Under the pieces are notes generated by a model, which saw only the letters and a program-made list of their open reading frames with translations, made no database searches and was not told the origin of the DNA. Positions 6,337 through 7,466 of a stretch of DNA of 7,466 nucleotides are shown here, piece after piece. The translations under genes and the position numbers were made by a program. Position 1 is the first letter of the stretch. Each line of letters starts with the position of its first letter. Origin of the DNA: Streptococcaceae bacterium (GTDB lineage: Bacteria; Bacillota; Bacilli; Lactobacillales; Streptococcaceae); the NCBI GenBank assembly GCA_009779335.1, contig WREM01000044.1:1-7466 (forward strand), in the 5' to 3' direction.

Positions 6337-6364
6337 AAAAATCTCTTGCTGAAGAGATTTTTTA
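6335..6364. terminator. Bidirectional terminator between convergent genes
   Basis: AAAAAATCTCTT (6336-6347), loop GCTG, AAGAGATTTTTT (6352-6363) make a perfect 12-bp stem with A-tract and T-tract on both sides, so it should stop transcription from both directions. The TAA of the permease gene (6334-6336) and the TAA of the opposing membrane-protein gene (6362-6364) both lie at the feet of the hairpin; only 25 bases separate the two genes. Confidence 0.92.
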
Positions 6365-6877
6365 ATGTCCAATGCCCAGTAAAGCAAGAATTTGTAGAAT
6401 AGCACCAACAGCATAAAATGTAAGAGCGAATAATACTATCTTGTCGTGAGCCTCAGCCAGTGAACGCCCATAACTTCTTGCCAGTGCGGAATAAAGAATA
6501 AGAGAAAGTACAAATCCTCCTATGCAAATCATCCAAGCTGTAATTACAGGTAATGACAGATAAAAAATGAGAGAGACCAGAGAAGCTAAGGGCATAAGAC
6601 TAATCAAAGTCCAATAATAAGCAACAGCATAGCTATAATCTCTCTCCGTATGAGAAAAATGAGCATATAGCCAGTAAAACAAAGATAAAATCATCGGAAA
6701 AATGAGAGGCACAAAGATAAGAATTACCTGACTGTTGAAAGATAAGTTTGAATCAGTATGAATAAGTGGCCATTGTGTAATAAAATTGATGAGGAAAAAG
6801 AACATAAATGTACCAATAGCTCCTATAGTTGAAAGCTTGGTCTGGTATTGTTTTTCCCTATATGAATCTGCAAACAT
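6362..6877 (-). CDS. Integral membrane protein of unknown function (five predicted helices)
   Basis: I do not recognise a family. The 171-residue protein has five hydrophobic segments at about 15-33, 50-72, 83-107, 110-133 and 147-168, with a short charged N terminus (SYREKQYQTK) and a polar loop SHTERDY (74-80). No signal-peptide cleavage site, catalytic motif or known binding motif is seen. An Arg-containing stretch, ARSYGRSLAEAHDK (132-145), links the last two helices. The ATG is supported by AAGGAGA (6883-6889) five bases upstream. It is convergent with the transporter operon and divergent from the flavoprotein gene. It may be a small lineage-specific membrane protein; nothing in the context shows its role. 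Confidence 0.75.
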   Translation of the reverse strand: MFADSYREKQYQTKLSTIGAIGTFMFFFLINFITQWPLIHTDSNLSFNSQVILIFVPLIFPMILSLFYWLYAHFSHTERDYSYAVAYYWTLISLMPLASLVSLIFYLSLPVITAWMICIGGFVLSLILYSALARSYGRSLAEAHDKIVLFALTFYAVGAILQILALLGIGH

Positions 6878-6914
6878 GATAATCTCCTTTTTATTAAAAA
6901 TTTATTATAAAATA

Positions 6915-6923
6915 ATTATATCA
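6915..6923 (-). promoter_or_regulatory. Promoter of the membrane-protein gene (extended -10)
   Basis: The minus strand reads TGA-TATAAT (-10 at 6915-6920). TTGGAA (6935-6940) is a possible -35, but the spacing of 14 is short, so the extended -10 probably does the work. The start would lie near 6908, giving a leader of about 30 bases with the AAGGAGA site. A second TATAAT-like box lies close by in this AT-rich gap. Confidence 0.45.
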
Positions 6924-6981
6924 TTATAAGTGTCTTCCAAGAAATCATATACAGATAAAAACATCCTCTTGCTCTTAAATT

Positions 6982-6990
6982 TGATACAAT
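6982..6990 (+). promoter_or_regulatory. Promoter of the flavoprotein gene (extended -10, likely leaderless)
   Basis: TGA-TACAAT, the same nine bases as the polC box, ends six bases (gaattt) before the ATG at 6997. There is no Shine-Dalgarno in the gap or just upstream, and no -35 at normal spacing (TTGCTC at 6969 is only 10 bases away). Expected start of the transcript is at or beside the ATG. Confidence 0.5.
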
Positions 6991-6996
6991 GAATTT

Positions 6997-7466
6997 ATGA
7001 ATACATTCGATATTATTGTGGTAGGGGCAGGACCATCAGGTATGATGGCTGCTATCACTGCAGCTGAACATGGGACAAAGGTTGCTCTCATAGATAAAAA
7101 TAAAAAAGTAGGAAAAAAACTTCTTCTCACAGGTGGCGGGCGATGTAATGTAACTAACAATAAATCTATCGATGACTTAATTGAGAACATTCCCGGGAAT
7201 GGACGCTTTCTCTATTCTTCATTCAGTCAGTTTGATAATCAAGACATTATTGCTTTCTTCGCTAAATCTGGTATTAAGCTCAAAGAAGAAGACCATGGAC
7301 GGATGTTCCCTACAACAAATAAATCCACAACCATTGTCAATACCCTATTTGAGAGATTATTGAGTCTAGGAGTGACTTATATCCCACAGACTAAGGTTAT
7401 AGGACTGACCCTTGAAAATGGGAAAATCACTGGGCTGAAAACAGAATCTGAAAGCTATCATTCAAA
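6997..7466 (+). CDS. HI0933/BaiN-like NAD(P)/FAD-dependent oxidoreductase (N-terminal part, runs off window)
   Basis: A flavoprotein of the HI0933-like (TIGR00275) family, usually about 390-420 residues; 156 codons are visible. FAD binding is shown by IIVVGAGPSG (6-15) with the GxGxxG glycines, followed by the family hallmark KKLLLTGGGRCNVTN (40-54) and GRMFPTTNKS (101-110). The physiological substrate of most members is unknown; some gut clostridial relatives (BaiN) have been linked to bile-acid reduction, which should not be assumed here. It is divergent from the membrane-protein gene. MNTFDIIVVGAG is the usual start for the family, though no Shine-Dalgarno is present. No frame defect is visible up to the edge. 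Confidence 0.9.
   Translation, partial: MNTFDIIVVGAGPSGMMAAITAAEHGTKVALIDKNKKVGKKLLLTGGGRCNVTNNKSIDDLIENIPGNGRFLYSSFSQFDNQDIIAFFAKSGIKLKEEDHGRMFPTTNKSTTIVNTLFERLLSLGVTYIPQTKVIGLTLENGKITGLKTESESYHS

Noticed and set aside
6175..6414. 79-codon minus-strand frame spanning the hairpin between the convergent genes
   Set aside because: It would read through the terminator and overlap two real genes in other frames.
6969..6974. TTGCTC as -35 for the flavoprotein promoter
   Set aside because: It lies only 10 bases from the -10 box, too close for a sigma-A promoter.
6975..7363. Frames on the minus strand (6975-7190) and plus strand (7181-7363) within the flavoprotein gene
   Set aside because: The flavoprotein frame has clear FAD-binding motifs through this whole region; these are shadows.
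1..7466. Mobile element, CRISPR array, defence island or toxin-antitoxin system
   Set aside because: No transposase, integrase, spaced direct repeats, terminal inverted repeats or paired small toxin genes were seen on either strand; the tRNA has no integrated element beside it.

Overview
The window looks like chromosomal DNA from a low-GC Gram-positive of the Streptococcaceae, most likely Lactococcus. This rests on its AT-rich composition, a PolC-type replicative polymerase, a fused permease/substrate-binding protein of the ChoS type, and near-consensus Gram-positive Shine-Dalgarno sites. The species cannot be fixed from the sequence alone. I see no insertion sequence, phage gene, CRISPR array or toxin-antitoxin pair; this is housekeeping sequence.

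Layout. Positions 1-3000 (minus strand) hold the first 1000 codons of polC; its polymerase core lies beyond the left edge. Just upstream on the same strand are a small terminator, tRNA-Ser(GGA) at 3059-3145 with its own promoter, and pncA (nicotinamidase, 3200-3718). Divergent from pncA is a 51-residue lysine-rich small gene (3790-3945), followed by a two-gene operon for a quaternary-ammonium (choline/betaine-type) ABC importer: an ATPase (3993-4841) and a fused permease plus binding protein (4834-6336), overlapping by 8 bases. A symmetrical hairpin at 6335-6364 ends this operon and also the convergent gene for an unrecognised five-helix membrane protein (6362-6877). The right edge has the first 156 codons of an HI0933/BaiN-like flavoprotein (from 6997).

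Two points stand out. First, the PolC N-terminal region has two tandem copies of the OB-fold domain (about residues 225-352 and 374-484), whereas streptococcal PolC, as I recall it, has one. Second, four genes (polC, the small gene, the transporter ATPase and the flavoprotein) lack a usable Shine-Dalgarno site and instead have a -10 promoter box 6-7 bases before the ATG, as expected for leaderless mRNAs. The other three protein genes have strong Shine-Dalgarno sites. Most promoters in the window carry an extended -10 (TGn) element.

Functional links are modest: polC and tRNA-Ser serve replication and translation, pncA serves NAD salvage, and the ABC operon imports compatible solutes or choline. 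I see no coherent new multi-gene system; the novelty candidates are the duplicated OB domain and the leaderless gene starts.
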